From contig NC_062218.1 of assembly GCF_902686445.1 (NCBI RefSeq), forward strand, positions 20,126,015 through 20,190,014: a stretch of DNA of 64,000 bases. The letters run 5' to 3'. The position numbers and the translations under genes were made by a program. This DNA is from Sciurus carolinensis (Eukaryota; Chordata; Mammalia; Rodentia; Sciuridae). The stretch's first letter is position 1. Each line of letters starts with the position of its first letter. This document shows, piece by piece, positions 12,922-24,026 of the stretch. The notes beneath the pieces were generated by a model. The model ran no database searches. It saw only the letters and a program-made list of their open reading frames with translations, and was not told the origin of the DNA.

Positions 12922-13024
12922 CAGGATTAGGGCTGCTAATGTAGTGTAGAATGCTTGCCTAGGCATATCCGAGGTCCTGAGTTCTATTCCCAGCATCACA
13001 AAACAATAAAAAAAAAATAAAAAT
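12922..13024 (+). mobile_element. ID SINE
   Basis: It has the ID order GGGCTGCTAATGTAGTG, GAATGCTTGCCT, GAGTTCTATTCCCAGCA (degenerate B box), then an A-rich tail with AATAAAA motifs to about 13024. It is diverged in the A-box region. No clear target duplication. Confidence 0.75.
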
Positions 13025-13089
13025 TTAAATAATACTTCAGACTAAAATTCCTCAGATTTTGGTCATACCACCTTATAAATTTGACTTTA

Positions 13090-13215
13090 CCGTGTCCTGC
13101 TTATTGTGCTCATTTTTCAAATAAAGATAAAAATAACAACATCTATCTTGTAGGGATGTGATGTAGATTAAATTTGTAATACATTTAAATCAGTCCTTGA
13201 CAAATAATAAATTTT
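13090..13215 (-). repeat. MIR SINE remnant
   Basis: Plus-strand order CTCATTTTTCAAATAAAG, AACAACATCTATCTTGTAGG, GATTAAATTTGTAATAC, then TCCTTGACAAATAATAA matches a reversed MIR from core to 5' part. Confidence 0.55.
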
Positions 13216-13561
13216 GTCATTACAAAATATTCATCATGTGAAAAGTTATATTCTCTTGAAGAAAGTTAGTGCATTTCTACTAGAAGGAAAGACAGTGATT
13301 TTAAAGAGGTAATTTTAAAGGCAATTGTCTATGTGTTTTTCCTTTCTGAATAAAACATGGTTGCCTTTGTTTGCACTATTTGCCTTTATTCCAGTCTGTC
13401 TTTTAAGGATTTTGTATCAAAAATGCCCTTTTTTTTGCATCATAGAGGTAGCGTCCAACAGAGGACAATTAGCAGGTCTAATTACTGTCAAGCATGGAAA
13501 ACGTTTTGTTTGCCTCTACATCAGAAAGATTCATGATCCATTATGCAAAAAGGGGAAGTCC

Positions 13562-13764
13562 TAGCTGGGCACAGTGGCCCACACTTCTATCCAGCTTCTT
13601 GGGAGAGTGAGATATGAGGATCACAAGTTTGATGCCAGTTTGGACAATTTAGAAAGACCCAGTCTCTAAATAACATAAATATGGCTGGGAGCTCAGTAGC
13701 AGAGCATTTGCCTAGAATATATAAGACCTTGAGTTCAAAAGCTAATGCCGCAAAAAAAATAAAT
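13562..13764 (+). mobile_element. B1-dID dimeric SINE
   Basis: The left half (13562-13680) is B1/7SL-like: CTGGGCACAGTGGCCCACAC, GGGAGAGTGAGATATGAGGA, AGACCCAGTCTCTA. The right half (13684-13764) is ID-like: GGCTGGGAGCTCAGTAGCAG, GCATTTGCCTAGAA, GAGTTCAAAAGC, then an A-rich tail. The dimer is characteristic of squirrels and dormice. Divergence is moderate to high. Confidence 0.8.
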
Positions 13765-14904
13765 GGATTTCTTCCTTCTGGAGTTCCTCACCTATAATGA
13801 AACTCATAGTTCTGGAACCTGGAGAATAGGCATAAGAGATAATTTTCTGACTATTGCTATTTTCTGGATGTAATAAATAATCCATTGTCTGTAACCCAAA
13901 AGTTTCATGCCTTCTGCCATGAACAAGCCAACATGCTAACTTTCAAGTAGGTAAAGTCTCGTATTTTTCAAAGTTTGGGGGAATTTTGACAAAATAGTCA
14001 ATAAAAGGATACACTTCCAAAAGAGGAAGATGAGTCTTAGGATGAATTAATAGGACATGAGGAAAGAAAACAGTAAGTTAGTAAATATTAAATACATGAT
14101 GTAGAGTAAATGTGTCCACCAAATTGTATGGTTTACTAGTACACATGAGTGGTATTACCCTCTTACCTGTTAATGAGGAATAACTTTGGAGGTCATTCTA
14201 ATAATTTGGAATTATTTTTATAGACCATATCAAAGAAGTAGGTTTAAATAGTTGTAGGAATAGCTCCTGCTTATTCCAGGGAAACTGGCATACTCTGGAA
14301 TATGGAAACTGGTTGCCAATGTGGTAAATAGTGCAGGTTTACAGTACCAAAATAGACAATTAGTAAGGTTTTTTTCCTGAGGGACAGAAGTTTCCACACT
14401 CTTGCAGTCAACAGTAAGATATATGACTATTAAATGCATGTAATAAGGGAAATGTATGTTTTTGGTGAAAAAACTAGGAAATTTATTTATTGTTTTAAAC
14501 AATATGGTTGGTTAAATGGGGAGATTATGGTGCAGGACATGTGATTCTTGTTAAGGAGGAATGGGAACAACTGGGTTGTATTTAGGCTTAGCTCCTGTTT
14601 CACTCTCATGACAAACTTAGACCACGATGGTTCCCCTATTTATAAAAGGTATTAAAAACCAGATATATTGGGTTCTGGCCACTGTAATAGAGATTTGGTT
14701 ATATAGGCATGATTTCCCTGAAACAACAAAAAAAAACTTCTGCAGCAAGTCATTAAATGAAGCTGATTTGTATTAGGCCCTTACTATTCTACATTAGGTT
14801 TATAATTATGATGGAGGTAAACCACAGCAGAATGAGAAAGATTAAAAAGCCTGAGTGGGTTGGGGAAGGAGGTAACTGTACACTACTAGTGAAAAATTAT
14901 CTGC
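13765..14904. other. No gene seen
   Basis: A 90-codon minus frame (14230-14502) and a 67-codon plus frame (14757-14960) have no recognisable homology. I do not treat either as coding. Confidence 0.5.
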
Positions 14905-15335
14905 AGATCAGTTCAGGCTATCAGAAGATGCCACACATAGAGAGGCTTAACCAAAATTAATTTATTCTTTTATGGTTCTGGAGATAATGTACTCCATATC
15001 AAAGTACCAGAAGATATGACTCCTGGTGAAGATTCTCTTGCAAGCTTGGAGATGGCCTCCTTCTCACTCATGTAGAATTTCCTTGGTGCTTGTAAATGGA
15101 GATATAGAACAAACCCTAGACTTTTCATTTTTTTTTTTTTTTTAGTGTTGTAGCAGCTTTATTTGACTTCTCATTTTTAAAGAATGCAAATCCCATTAGA
15201 TTGAGGCTCTGTCCTATCACATTATTTGGACTTAATTTGTTCCTTAGGCTTCCCATCTCTAAATGTAGTCATATTAAGGATTACAAATTCAACATATAAG
15301 TTTTGGGGGTATACAAATATTCAGTCAATAATACT
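14905..15335 (+). repeat. Old interspersed repeat, family not named
   Basis: Blocks AATTTATTCTTTTATGGTTC, GGAGATAATG, TGCAAGCTTGGAGATGGCCT and near the end TACAAATTCAACATATAAG then TTTTGGGGG fit the same widespread old repeat type as 6990-7322. A short retrocopy (15119-15178) interrupts it. Confidence 0.45.
15119..15178 (-). pseudogene. Minimal polyadenylated retrocopy with target duplication
   Basis: A poly(T) run is followed on the plus strand by a 21-nt stretch (15144-15164) that contains TTTATT at 15158-15163. Read on the minus strand this is AATAAA, then about 14 nt, then poly(A), i.e. the very 3' end of a polyadenylated transcript. Near-identical direct repeats flank it: GACTTTTCATTTTT (15119-15132) and GACTTCTCATTTTT (15165-15178), differing at one base. 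The boundary between left repeat and poly(T) is ambiguous. This is the structure of L1-mediated insertion. The source transcript is too short to identify. Confidence 0.65.
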
Positions 15336-17440
15336 GACTAAAGGAATCCTGGGTAAGTTCTTGTGATCAGCCCAATATCTTGGAAAAATATTGTAGCTTT
15401 TAAATTGAAGTGAGTTAAAAATGTTAGAGATGTTATCATGAACATGGGACAGAAGATATCCTTCTTTAAAAATTTATAGCTGTACCAGACCAGCCAAAGG
15501 TAGCCAAAACTTCAATTGAGGACTGGCAGTTGCTAGTAGAAGTAAAACTAAATGCATTTGCTTAATGGTACAAAATTATTTATCTCTTACCCACTTCCAT
15601 CCTTCTTAGCATGAGAAATGTTGCCACAAGAATAAATATAATCAAGGATGGGCTCAAGGTCCCCCTGTCCATAAGTTATTAAAAGTCATATAATTACTCT
15701 GCATATTTTGAGGAACTTCAAGGAGGCACAAAACACAAAATTTTATTGCTATATTAGATATAGACCCACAAGTAACCATATTTGATTCCTTGCTGGGTAT
15801 GAAGATGACCCAAATCAACAGATGAAGAATGGAGAAATTTCACAGTGGGGAACTAATATAGTCTTGTAAGTGTGATCCTTTTTTAAAAAATTAGTGTACT
15901 GTTGTGACATTCATTGCTGATTTATGATATAAAACCATATATAATCCAGAAGAGGTTAGATCAGTAAGGAAGAAACTTATGTAAATATATTATTTTGAGA
16001 ATGTGTATTTGAAATGCTTCCTGAATATCATTGCTATTTTCTCTCTGTCAGTAGATCGGAATTAATTCTATTACTCTGAATCCCACTACTTTTGTTTATC
16101 CAAGTTGCTTTCCTTAAGGATACCTGATTAATTTAAATGAATATGGTGGACATTTTCTTTATAACAGATTCATTCAATTAAAGATGTTTGTTTTAAATTT
16201 GTGCTTGACTACTTCAAGTGATCAAAAATACTACTTTGTCCCTTGAAGACCTTAGGTCATCCTAAACTCACTGACCAGTGTCATTATGAATGAAACAGAT
16301 TGTCCCAGATTATACTTGACTTTGAGAGGTATAGTCTCTGCAATAACTAATTTCATCCTGCTCTACCTGAATTAAATTAACTGTCCTTTCCCACAGCTTA
16401 TGGAGGAATTCCCCTGGTTTGGTAAGGTAGACACTCATGGTTTTTGGTATGTATTCAATTGGTCACAAGTCCTAAATTAGACATAATTAGGTTAAAACTA
16501 CAGATTGACTTACTCTTGTTTTCGGGAATGTTACTGGTAGTAAATTTAATTAAAGACCTTATGTGACAAGTTGAATGAGTTTGATTCCAAACTCTATAAA
16601 ATCAATCATATACACTAATGTAATTGTGGGAAAATTCACTAGAAAATTTACTAGAAACCATGCAAAAACAAGAGGTGGATATTGATAAGCAATGATTCTC
16701 CATGGGCCTCTTATGCTTCTGCACACTTGCAAGTCAAGGCAATAACTTATTGTGCACAGTACTTTCTTTTCAATGATGGGCATAAAGAAAGATGCCTTGG
16801 TAAATAAAAGTAGTGTCTCCTTACAGATAAATGGCAGACTTGCTCATTGTCCAGTATGATAAAGATAACATCTCCTTTTGGTGCAAACATTAGGTAAACT
16901 TTGTGTCTGACATAAGATAATCTGTTTCCTTAAAAGAAGGATTTTCACTTGTAACACAATGCAGTGATTTTGTGGACATCACATATTTCTCTTTGTTTCA
17001 ACCTATGACAAATCAGCCACAGAAAACCAGTTAAAATTCTTATATTCTGGTAGTGGTATTTCTGCAAGTAATATAATATCTTTAATCTCTTGATTCATGA
17101 TACTTTGGTCTTGTGCCAGTTCACAAATAATTGATTAAGAATAGCAGGCTAACTGTTAAAAAGGAACAAATCTATCACCCATGACCATTTTTGGAACTAA
17201 AAGATTTGAAGTGAGACTCTTCTCTTGTTAAAATTGTGACAATGGCTATCAACACAAAATTTCAATATAAATTGCTTAAATTCCAATCGAGGTATGAATT
17301 TTTTAATGTGGATGAAATTTTACTTCCTTTTTTGAATTTAGTTTTGAAGGAGGAAGGACTCTAAGGTTCATATGATTTCTGTCACTTGATATATGCATAA
17401 TGTTTATTACCTCATTGAACATGGAAGAGATCTATAATGG
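15336..17440. other. No feature seen
   Basis: AT-rich sequence with no exon-like frame, no RNA gene and no repeat I can name. Confidence 0.5.
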
Positions 17441-18560
17441 GTCTTTTTATTTTTTCCTATTTTTTAAATCATTTTAATTTAATAATAAATTCAAACAAAC
17501 ACACATGTGGGAGGGAAGTAGGTAGCAGGCTAAATCAAGCTATTTAATATATGCATTATCTCACATACTTGTCATATTTTGTGATGGAAAGACTTAAAAT
17601 CTACCCTCAGCATTTTTTGAGTGTAAAATAAATTATTATTAATGGTAGTTACCATGTGGTAAAATATCTTGATTTTATTTCTCCTGTGAAAGTGAATTTT
17701 GTTGTTATTGTTAAGAGTTTCTTAAACTTTTGCAATCCCCTTCTTGTTGTTACCATCATTTTACACTTTTTGAGTTCATCTATTGTATCTTCCATATATA
17801 AGTAAGATCATATAATGTTTTCTTCTGGGTCCGGCTTATTTCCTTAACATAATGTTTTCCAGATTCATCCATGTTGTTATGAATGATAAATTTCCCTCTT
17901 TTTTATCCATTGTGTATATGATTTGTTTTTATCTGTCCATGGAAACTTATATCATATCTTGACTACTATAAGTAATATGTAAACAATCATGGAAGTGCAA
18001 ATATCTCATCAAAATACTCCTTAATTTCCTTTGGAATATATAGACAGTTTGGGGATTTTTGGATTGTTTTCCATAATGGTAGCTTTGATTTGCAATACCA
18101 CCTATAGTACACAAGGGTTTTCATGTCAACACTTTCAGGTTTTTGGTAATAGCCAATCTGACAAGTGTGAAATGATATCTCACTGTGGTTTTGACTTACA
18201 CTGAGCATTTTTTAAATAAATTTTTGGATGCTTGTCTTCTTTTAAGAATTATTTATTCATATCCTTTGCCCATTTTAGTTTTGTTTTTATTTTCTTACTG
18301 TTGAGCCGTTTTAGTTCCCTATATGTTTGGATATCACCCCCTCATTTGGATATTTAACTTGCAAGCAATTTTTCCCACACCAGAGGCTGTCTCAGTATTC
18401 CGTTGACCATTTCCCATACTGTGCAGATGCTTTTCATATTTCTAATCCCTTTTTTCCATTTTTGCTTTGGTTGCCTGTTATTTGTGCTGTGTCCAAAAAT
18501 TCATGCCCCAGATCAATATCATGCAGATTCCCCCTACATTTAATCCATCCTTTCAAAATT
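17441..18560 (-). mobile_element. Old L1, 3' segment (3' UTR and ORF2 C-terminal part)
   Basis: The minus strand carries an old L1 3' UTR (17441-17850) followed upstream by the ORF2 C-terminal region. Plus-strand landmarks are TCATCCATGTTGTTATGAAT (17873-17892), GCCCATTTTAGTTTTGTTTT near 18268, and TTTTTGCTTTGGTTGCCTGT near 18460. It ends at about 18560, next to an L1 segment in the opposite orientation that comes from immediately upstream in ORF2 (18561-18800). No open frame. Confidence 0.75.
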
Positions 18561-18800
18561 TATGACAAAATTATAGTTAACAAAACAACATGACTCCGAT
18601 GTAACAATAAGCACATAGAACAATGGAACCAGAAACAAAGCCCAGGAGTAAATCCACACATTTAGAGTCAATTGATTCTTGACAAATACACCAAAAACAC
18701 ATAGTGGGAAAAAAGCCTTTTCAATGAATGCTGCTGAGAAAGTTAAGAACAACATGCACAAGAATGAAATTAGGCCTGCATCTCTGATACAAAAACAGAT
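18561..18800 (+). mobile_element. Inverted 5' segment of the same L1 (twin-priming structure)
   Basis: Plus-strand blocks AGAACAATGGAACCAGAAAC, AAATCCACACATTTAGAGTC, AATTGATTCTTGACAAATAC and AAGAATGAAATTAGGCCTGC follow L1 ORF2 order. Their last block lies directly upstream, in L1 consensus order, of the 5' edge of the minus-strand segment at 17441-18560. One insertion with an inverted 5' part explains this better than two independent insertions. Confidence 0.65.
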
Positions 18801-18869
18801 AGCTTTAATACAAAGCCTGAAATTCTAATATACAATTCACACACATCACTAACATGTTGTCTTTACATT

Positions 18870-19300
18870 AAACAGAGATCACCTTGGGTGGGCCTGACCT
18901 ACACTGGTAAGCCATTTTGAAGATGACCTGGAGTTTCGAAAAATAAATCAGTTAGAATGGTTCAGAACAGAGGCCAGTGTTTTCATTTCAGGATGGTAGA
19001 AGAAAAGCAAACCACCAAGTTGCAAACTATGAGAGGAGAGGGAAAGGCTTGAGGTGCTGAAGGCCCCCTGTCCTACACCCGCAGAGAACAACATTTAGTC
19101 ACTATTTGTACAAGACTCTGCCTTTGAGATGAGAACCACAGCATAGCCCTCCTCCTGATTTTAGTCAATCATATCCCTAAGCCGAGCATACAACTCAGGC
19201 ATGCCTAGACTTTTGGCCTGTAGAAACTGTGAGAAAATGCATTTAAAATTTGAAGCTACTAAGTTTGTATAGTTTGTAGCAGAACATAGAAAACAAGTGT
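18870..19300 (+). repeat. Old interspersed repeat, LTR-like 3' end, family not named
   Basis: Blocks GGTGGGCCTGACCTACACTG, CCTCCTGATTTTAGTCAATC, TTTTGGCCTGTAGAAACTGT, AGCTACTAAGTTTGTATAG and AGCAGAACATAGAAAAC follow a well-known mammalian repeat order that ends in 'gccactaagtttgtggtaatttg' type sequence. A similar 3' end lies at 55690-55835. I am confident it is a repeat but not of its family name. Confidence 0.5.
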
Positions 19301-19334
19301 TTTTCTCTTATATCCTCAAATCTGGTTAAAAACT

Positions 19335-19440
19335 ACATTTGCCTTATAAGTTCCCTGAGAGGATTAAAGGAGTAAATGTACACTAAAATGATTTCAAAGT
19401 GCCTAGAACAACACATAGATCTAAATAAAGACTGGGTCCT
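19335..19440 (-). repeat. MIR SINE fragment
   Basis: Plus-strand order GAGAGGATTAAAGGAGTAAA, TTTCAAAGTGCCTAGAACAA, CACATAGATCTAAATAAAG matches a reversed MIR 5' part. Confidence 0.5.
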
Positions 19441-19963
19441 ATGATTATATGATTAATTTAAGCTTGCTAACATTTGCTTTTATATCCAAATAATTATAAA
19501 TGGGGGCACCAGGCTATACCTTATATAAGACAATAATTATAACTACTTTAAATCATTTAAAATCTACTCTGAAGACATTTAGCTACATGGGAGCTGTTGA
19601 GCAGAAAATCTATTTTTGCTTTTTGCAAGCTTTCTGGAACCCTCCACAGCAAGCACATGCTGAACATGGCCCGATACAAACTGTGAAGTAGGAGAAGCTG
19701 CTCCTTTAGTTTTCAAACCTCCACATTCACATCCCCGCATTTGTAGGCTTTTTATATAGCTATATTCCCACACATTTGCATAATTTTAAATACATTCATA
19801 AGTGTGACAAATATATAGTTATTTTTATTACAATCTAATTCAGCTCTTTGAATTTTAAGATCAGACTTTCACTTCCTACAGCTTTGACAACTCTCCTAGT
19901 TTACTTCACCCTCCCCAACATCATGTATTTACCAACAAACATCAGCACCTAATATGCATCCTG

Positions 19964-19997
<34 letters not shown>

Positions 19998-20829
19998 ACA
20001 TTTTCTTGTTTTGTTATGGTTTTACACCCTTGTGTTCCAACAAAAAATATTATATATTTTATAAAAATGCAATTATATACACATATATGAATGAATTTAT
20101 GTACATATAAAACACATATGTGTGTGTATTTTGGTTTTCTCGTAAACAAAACTGTGAAAATACCTTTGTGCCTATCTATCCTCTATAGTCCATTTTTAAT
20201 GTCCATTTCTTCCCCCTAAAGGTGTATACCATGCTTCTCATGACTGGTCTCTTAGGTTACATAACAGGAAGAGTCAGGAAGGCAAAGTGAATAGGAAGCT
20301 CATAAGGAGATCTGTGGGCTATGCTTTCATCAAGCTAAAGGTATGTTACTACCTTTGTGCTCTTCAGAAGAGCATCAGGAGTTTTCCTCCAAAAACATGT
20401 CTTCAGACAGCAATCATGAAAGTCATTATTGTTAGGTCCTCAGGGTGATGTTGAATCTTGGAATCTTGTGATCCACCAGTGACTCTGACCTATGGATATA
20501 GTCACTTTTTGAAATTGACTCATGGTTTTCTCCAAGCATCAATCTCTGATGTCGAGGTCTAATCATACTATCTTCCCTGCCTTAGAATTCCCAGTCTCCT
20601 AGTTCATTCACTCTCAGCAAAAATCAGACCCTCAAATCTTCTCAGATAAGATTTCATTCCTTCACAGGTCCTTCTCTATAAATCTTTCAAGATATTTTAC
20701 TGGATCCCACTACTTACCATTCAGAATATTTTTTATAATGCCAGACTCTTCTCTGAAAACCTATCTGTTACACAGATGGAGTGTTGTTCATTTTCTCTGC
20801 AGCATTTTCAAATAATAGCGAATAGATAA
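19441..20829. other. No gene seen; contains a CA repeat
   Basis: A stretch at about 19580-19720 is less AT-rich than its surroundings and has no obvious repeat match. I cannot assign a function. The rest is AT-rich with the (CA)n tract at 19966-19994. Confidence 0.5.
19966..19994. repeat. (CA)n microsatellite
   Basis: About 14 perfect CA units. A 61-codon minus frame that ends in alternating Cys-Val residues is a by-product of this repeat. Confidence 0.95.
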
Positions 20830-21015
20830 TATGTGCCACATATTATTCTAAGAAGTTTCCATGTATTAGAGAACATATTCTTCACAATTTTATGAGATAG
20901 GTTAGTACTCTTATCTCCAAATTATGTATAAACAATCTGAAGCATAGTAAGTTTACTTAAAAGTAAACTGTGTGGTGAGACTCAGTTGCAAACCCAGGCA
21001 ATATATCCATAATAC
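20830..21015 (+). repeat. MIR SINE remnant
   Basis: The order ATATGTGCCACATATTATTC, CCATGTATTAGAGAAC, AATTTTATGAGATAGGTTAG, GTACTCTTATCTCC, then GTTGCAAACCCAGGCA matches MIR from the 5' part through the core to the 3' part. It is diverged but nearly full-length. Confidence 0.65.
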
Positions 21016-21572
21016 TCTACTCATTATTGCTTTGACACACTTTAAACTTGACAAAACTTTAAGCTTCTTAGTGTCAACTCTCAGTCCCTTCTGTGTGTGC
21101 ACATGGTTAGGCTTTCTTAGTCTGGGGTGGACTAGGATCAAAGCATTGGAAGAAATACTCCCCAGTGTTAAGGACTTCATGTGATACAATTAATTGTCCA
21201 CTTTCTGTGGAGGGACCCATGGCTTCATTTGTGCATTCAAACTATTCCAAATTCCATTGCTAAAAGTAAGTTGATTGGTCAGGAATTTGAAAGAACAGCA
21301 CAGGAAAACTGGTACAAGAGATCTGGAGTAAAGATAGAACTTTCTCTGCAGCCATCGGTGAGCTTATTTTTTCAACCAGTGTGGTGCTTGTTCAAAGGGT
21401 CCATATACACAAAGCAGCTATGATCGCAAGTTTAAAGGTGATATATGACTTAAATCTATCATTTTCCTCACTGAAATTGATCTGACTGTAGCTATGTGCT
21501 AGATGATCAACCTACCAGTAAAAGAAATCAAAGTTGAGTTTTATGTATGAATTTAGCAGATTTTTGCTGGTG
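21016..21572. other. No feature seen
   Basis: Frames of 70-80 codons on both strands (20953-21423) have no recognisable homology and overlap each other. Confidence 0.5.
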
Positions 21573-21795
21573 CAGGAGTCAGCAACCTTTTCTGTAAATA
21601 GATGGTAAATATCTTAGGCTTTCTTGAGAAAAATTATCTTTGTGAAGCTACTGAACTCTGACTACTACTACTATCACCCAAAGACGGCCATAGGCGGTAT
21701 GAAAATTAATGGGTTTAGCTATGATCCAGTAAAATCTAGTTTCAAAAAGCAGAAGCAGTACCTGACCCAAGTGCTATGGTTTGCAAAACCTTCCC
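21573..21795 (+). mobile_element. Non-autonomous hAT (MER1-group) DNA transposon
   Basis: It begins CAGGAGTCAGCAACC, then TTTTCTGTAAATAGATGGTA and ATATCTTAGGCTTTC, followed by CATAGGCGGTATG and finally GTTTGCAAAACCTTCCC. The two ends are degenerate inverted repeats (CAGGGGTCGGCAAAC type). This is the layout of a widespread mammalian hAT family; I do not name the exact subfamily. Length about 220 bp fits a complete copy. A 2-3 nt repeat region (ACTACTACT) near 21660 is a local variation. Confidence 0.7.
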
Positions 21796-22235
21796 TAATA
21801 ATATCACTTAGCAACCTGATGCCAAGCTGATTATTTTGTGCCTGCCCATTATCAACGAGGCAGTGCTTTCCTTCAGAAGAAAAGACAGTTAAATCAAGTA
21901 CAGATTTATCTCTTCTCCTTGCAGTACTTCTTCTAAACCTCATGTGCATTGACACCATCCTTTGTAGCACCTCTGTGGTATTTAAGTCAACATAATTTTA
22001 AAAAATTACCACCTTAGAGGAAAGACAGTGAGACAATAGCCTTGTGCTCAAACAGAATTCACTGTGATGTCCTGCGTCCCCTCAACCAAAGCAGTTGTCT
22101 TGATGGAACTGGGAATGCAATCAGAACACTAAATCACCACTAATCCTCACTGACTATAAAAGAAAGAAAAAAAAAACTTATTATTATTATTTTTTTTTTA
22201 TCAGAGACTGACTGATCAACTATGAATCTGCAAAT
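21796..22235. other. No gene seen; abuts a solo LTR
   Basis: Unassigned sequence with a short A-rich then T-rich patch (22160-22201). The last five bases CAAAT (22231-22235) are the left target duplication of the LTR that follows. Confidence 0.5.
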
Positions 22236-22797
22236 TGTGATGGGCTGACAGATCTGACTCCATGAGAATGTTATAGGCCAGACTCTAAGGGAAATGACTA
22301 AACAGACTCCATTCTGCTCTGAGACTCCATGTTATATAGGAAATAAGCTTCTCCCATAGGAACCCCCTGCCTCTGTGCCCATCATCAGTTACTTGGTGTG
22401 ACATGTTTAATAATATACAATGGCAACTCCTATGTAGTACAGAATTGCTCTCTTTTGATTCCTGTTGCTCCTAAACAATGTACCATGTAAACAGTAATTG
22501 TGTGGATGTTAACAACCATTCTTTATTTTGTACCTAGATAAGGGTCATTTTGACCCACTTCCCCCTCTGTCGATGATCTCATGATGTTAATGTGTAATTT
22601 CGAGTCATAGCAACAGACACTTATGATTAATGCAATTTTGGTATAAGAACCCCTGCAACCCTGTGGTCGGGGCTGTTCTCCCAATAGCCATTTTTTGGGG
22701 CATTGTGTGAGACAGTCAGCTGGCCAGCTTAATAAAGACTCTCAAATTTGAACTTCTCAGTGGTGATCGGTCTGTTCTTAAGTTGCGCCCCATAACA
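22236..22797 (+). mobile_element. Solo LTR of an endogenous retrovirus, 562 bp
   Basis: It starts TGTGATGGGC and ends CATAACA, i.e. TG...CA termini. A perfect 5-bp target duplication CAAAT flanks it (22231-22235 and 22798-22802). A TATAA-like motif in GGTATAAGAACCCC near 22640 and an AATAAA signal near 22730 place U3, R and U5 in plus orientation. No internal retroviral region follows, so it is a solo LTR left by recombination. The 5-bp duplication and the short pyrimidine-rich U5 suggest a class I (gammaretrovirus-like) or class III element; I cannot name the family. Confidence 0.85.
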
Positions 22798-22802
22798 CAA
22801 AT

Positions 22803-23059
22803 CTTTGTTGGGAATCATTGGACTTAGCATGCCTCCACTGTAAGACTATTCCCTATGCATGTTATAAAAGACTACAGACTGAAGGAAGCTTAGTTATTGT
22901 ATGCATGTTCCGCCCCGCCCCATGGAAAGAATGTAAGAGACTAAAAGGAAGCATGTAATATCTTTTAAAACCTTGGTTTGAAACATAATTAATACTTTTA
23001 CTTTGCTGATTTTCTATCCATTTAAGCAAATCACTGGGTTAGGGCTTAAGTCAAACTGA
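22803..23059. other. No gene seen; isolated GC-box-like sequence
   Basis: CCGCCCCGCCCC at about 22910-22921 is a GC-box-like tract in otherwise AT-rich DNA. There is no CpG island around it and no transcript structure to go with it. Confidence 0.4.
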
Positions 23060-23101
23060 TGTGTGTGTGTGTGTGTGTATGTGTGTGTGTGTGTGTGTGT
23101 T
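23060..23101. repeat. (GT)n microsatellite
   Basis: About 20 GT units with one TATG interruption near 23078. Confidence 0.95.
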
Positions 23102-23987
23102 TGCTTCCTGGGTCAGTACGTTTTCTCTAGGCAGAGAGATGAGAACACTGAATGTTTGTTGAAGTAAACTATTGTACCAGAGGTCTGCTAGAAGTTAAAT
23201 TATACTACCATCCAAGGCATACTGCTCTGAGGGCTTGAGTCCTAATATGAAAAATATGCTCTGAGTGTTCAGTATATTACTCCATCTCTCCATAGCAAGA
23301 ATTCATATTTTAAGGAACCATGAGTGAGAAGTGATTGCTCTTCTAGCACCAAAGAAAAGAGCTTAAGAATTTTTACTTATAGTCTCTAAGTCTTATGGGT
23401 AGTCAGTTGGTGAGCCCTAGTGCTGAAGAGAGAACTACTTAATCTGATAGTCCAGTTAATTCTCATGAATTGGAAGTGGAGATTTTGCCCTTACTCTTTT
23501 GGGATCTTTGTGCAACTGAACAACAATAAAAAGGCTCATTGTGTTATCTAGTAAGCTCGACAAAATCACCTAGAGGACATTTGGTTATGTTATATGTTAG
23601 GAATTGAAAGGACTACCTATAACAAAAGAAATTGAATGAGGTCTCTTAAAAATCCTACCACACAATAGTCTCAATTAGTAAAAGTTATAGCAACTTAATA
23701 AAGAGAAGACCATCAAATACTAAGCACCTGCAGTAATAAGGTTTGCACACTCCATATACTCATGTTACTGATCAAAGATAAGGGAAAGAAGGATTGAGTA
23801 GGCATTGGAAGGGGCAGCTGATGATGACTTTTGCACTAGAAAATGACCTGTAGCAGTTTTAACTATTATTAATACTGTAATGACCAACATTTTGGATTTC
23901 TCTTGTTGATAAGAAGGTATTGAAATTGTATCTAATATGTTTGAGAATCAAAATTGTTATGAGATATTCTATCAGTTAATATTCTTT
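23102..23987. other. No feature seen
   Basis: Unassigned sequence between two GT repeats. The first 27 bases after the repeat at 23060 resemble the bases after the repeat at 23988. Confidence 0.45.
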
Positions 23988-24026
23988 ATATGTGTGTGTG
24001 TGTGTGTGTGTGTGTGAGTGTGTGTG
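23988..24026. repeat. (TG)n microsatellite
   Basis: A TG run with one GAG interruption near 24016. Confidence 0.95.

Noticed and set aside
22910..22921. GC-box-like CCGCCCCGCCCC as a promoter
   Set aside because: Isolated in AT-rich DNA, with no CpG island, no initiator context and no downstream reading frame.
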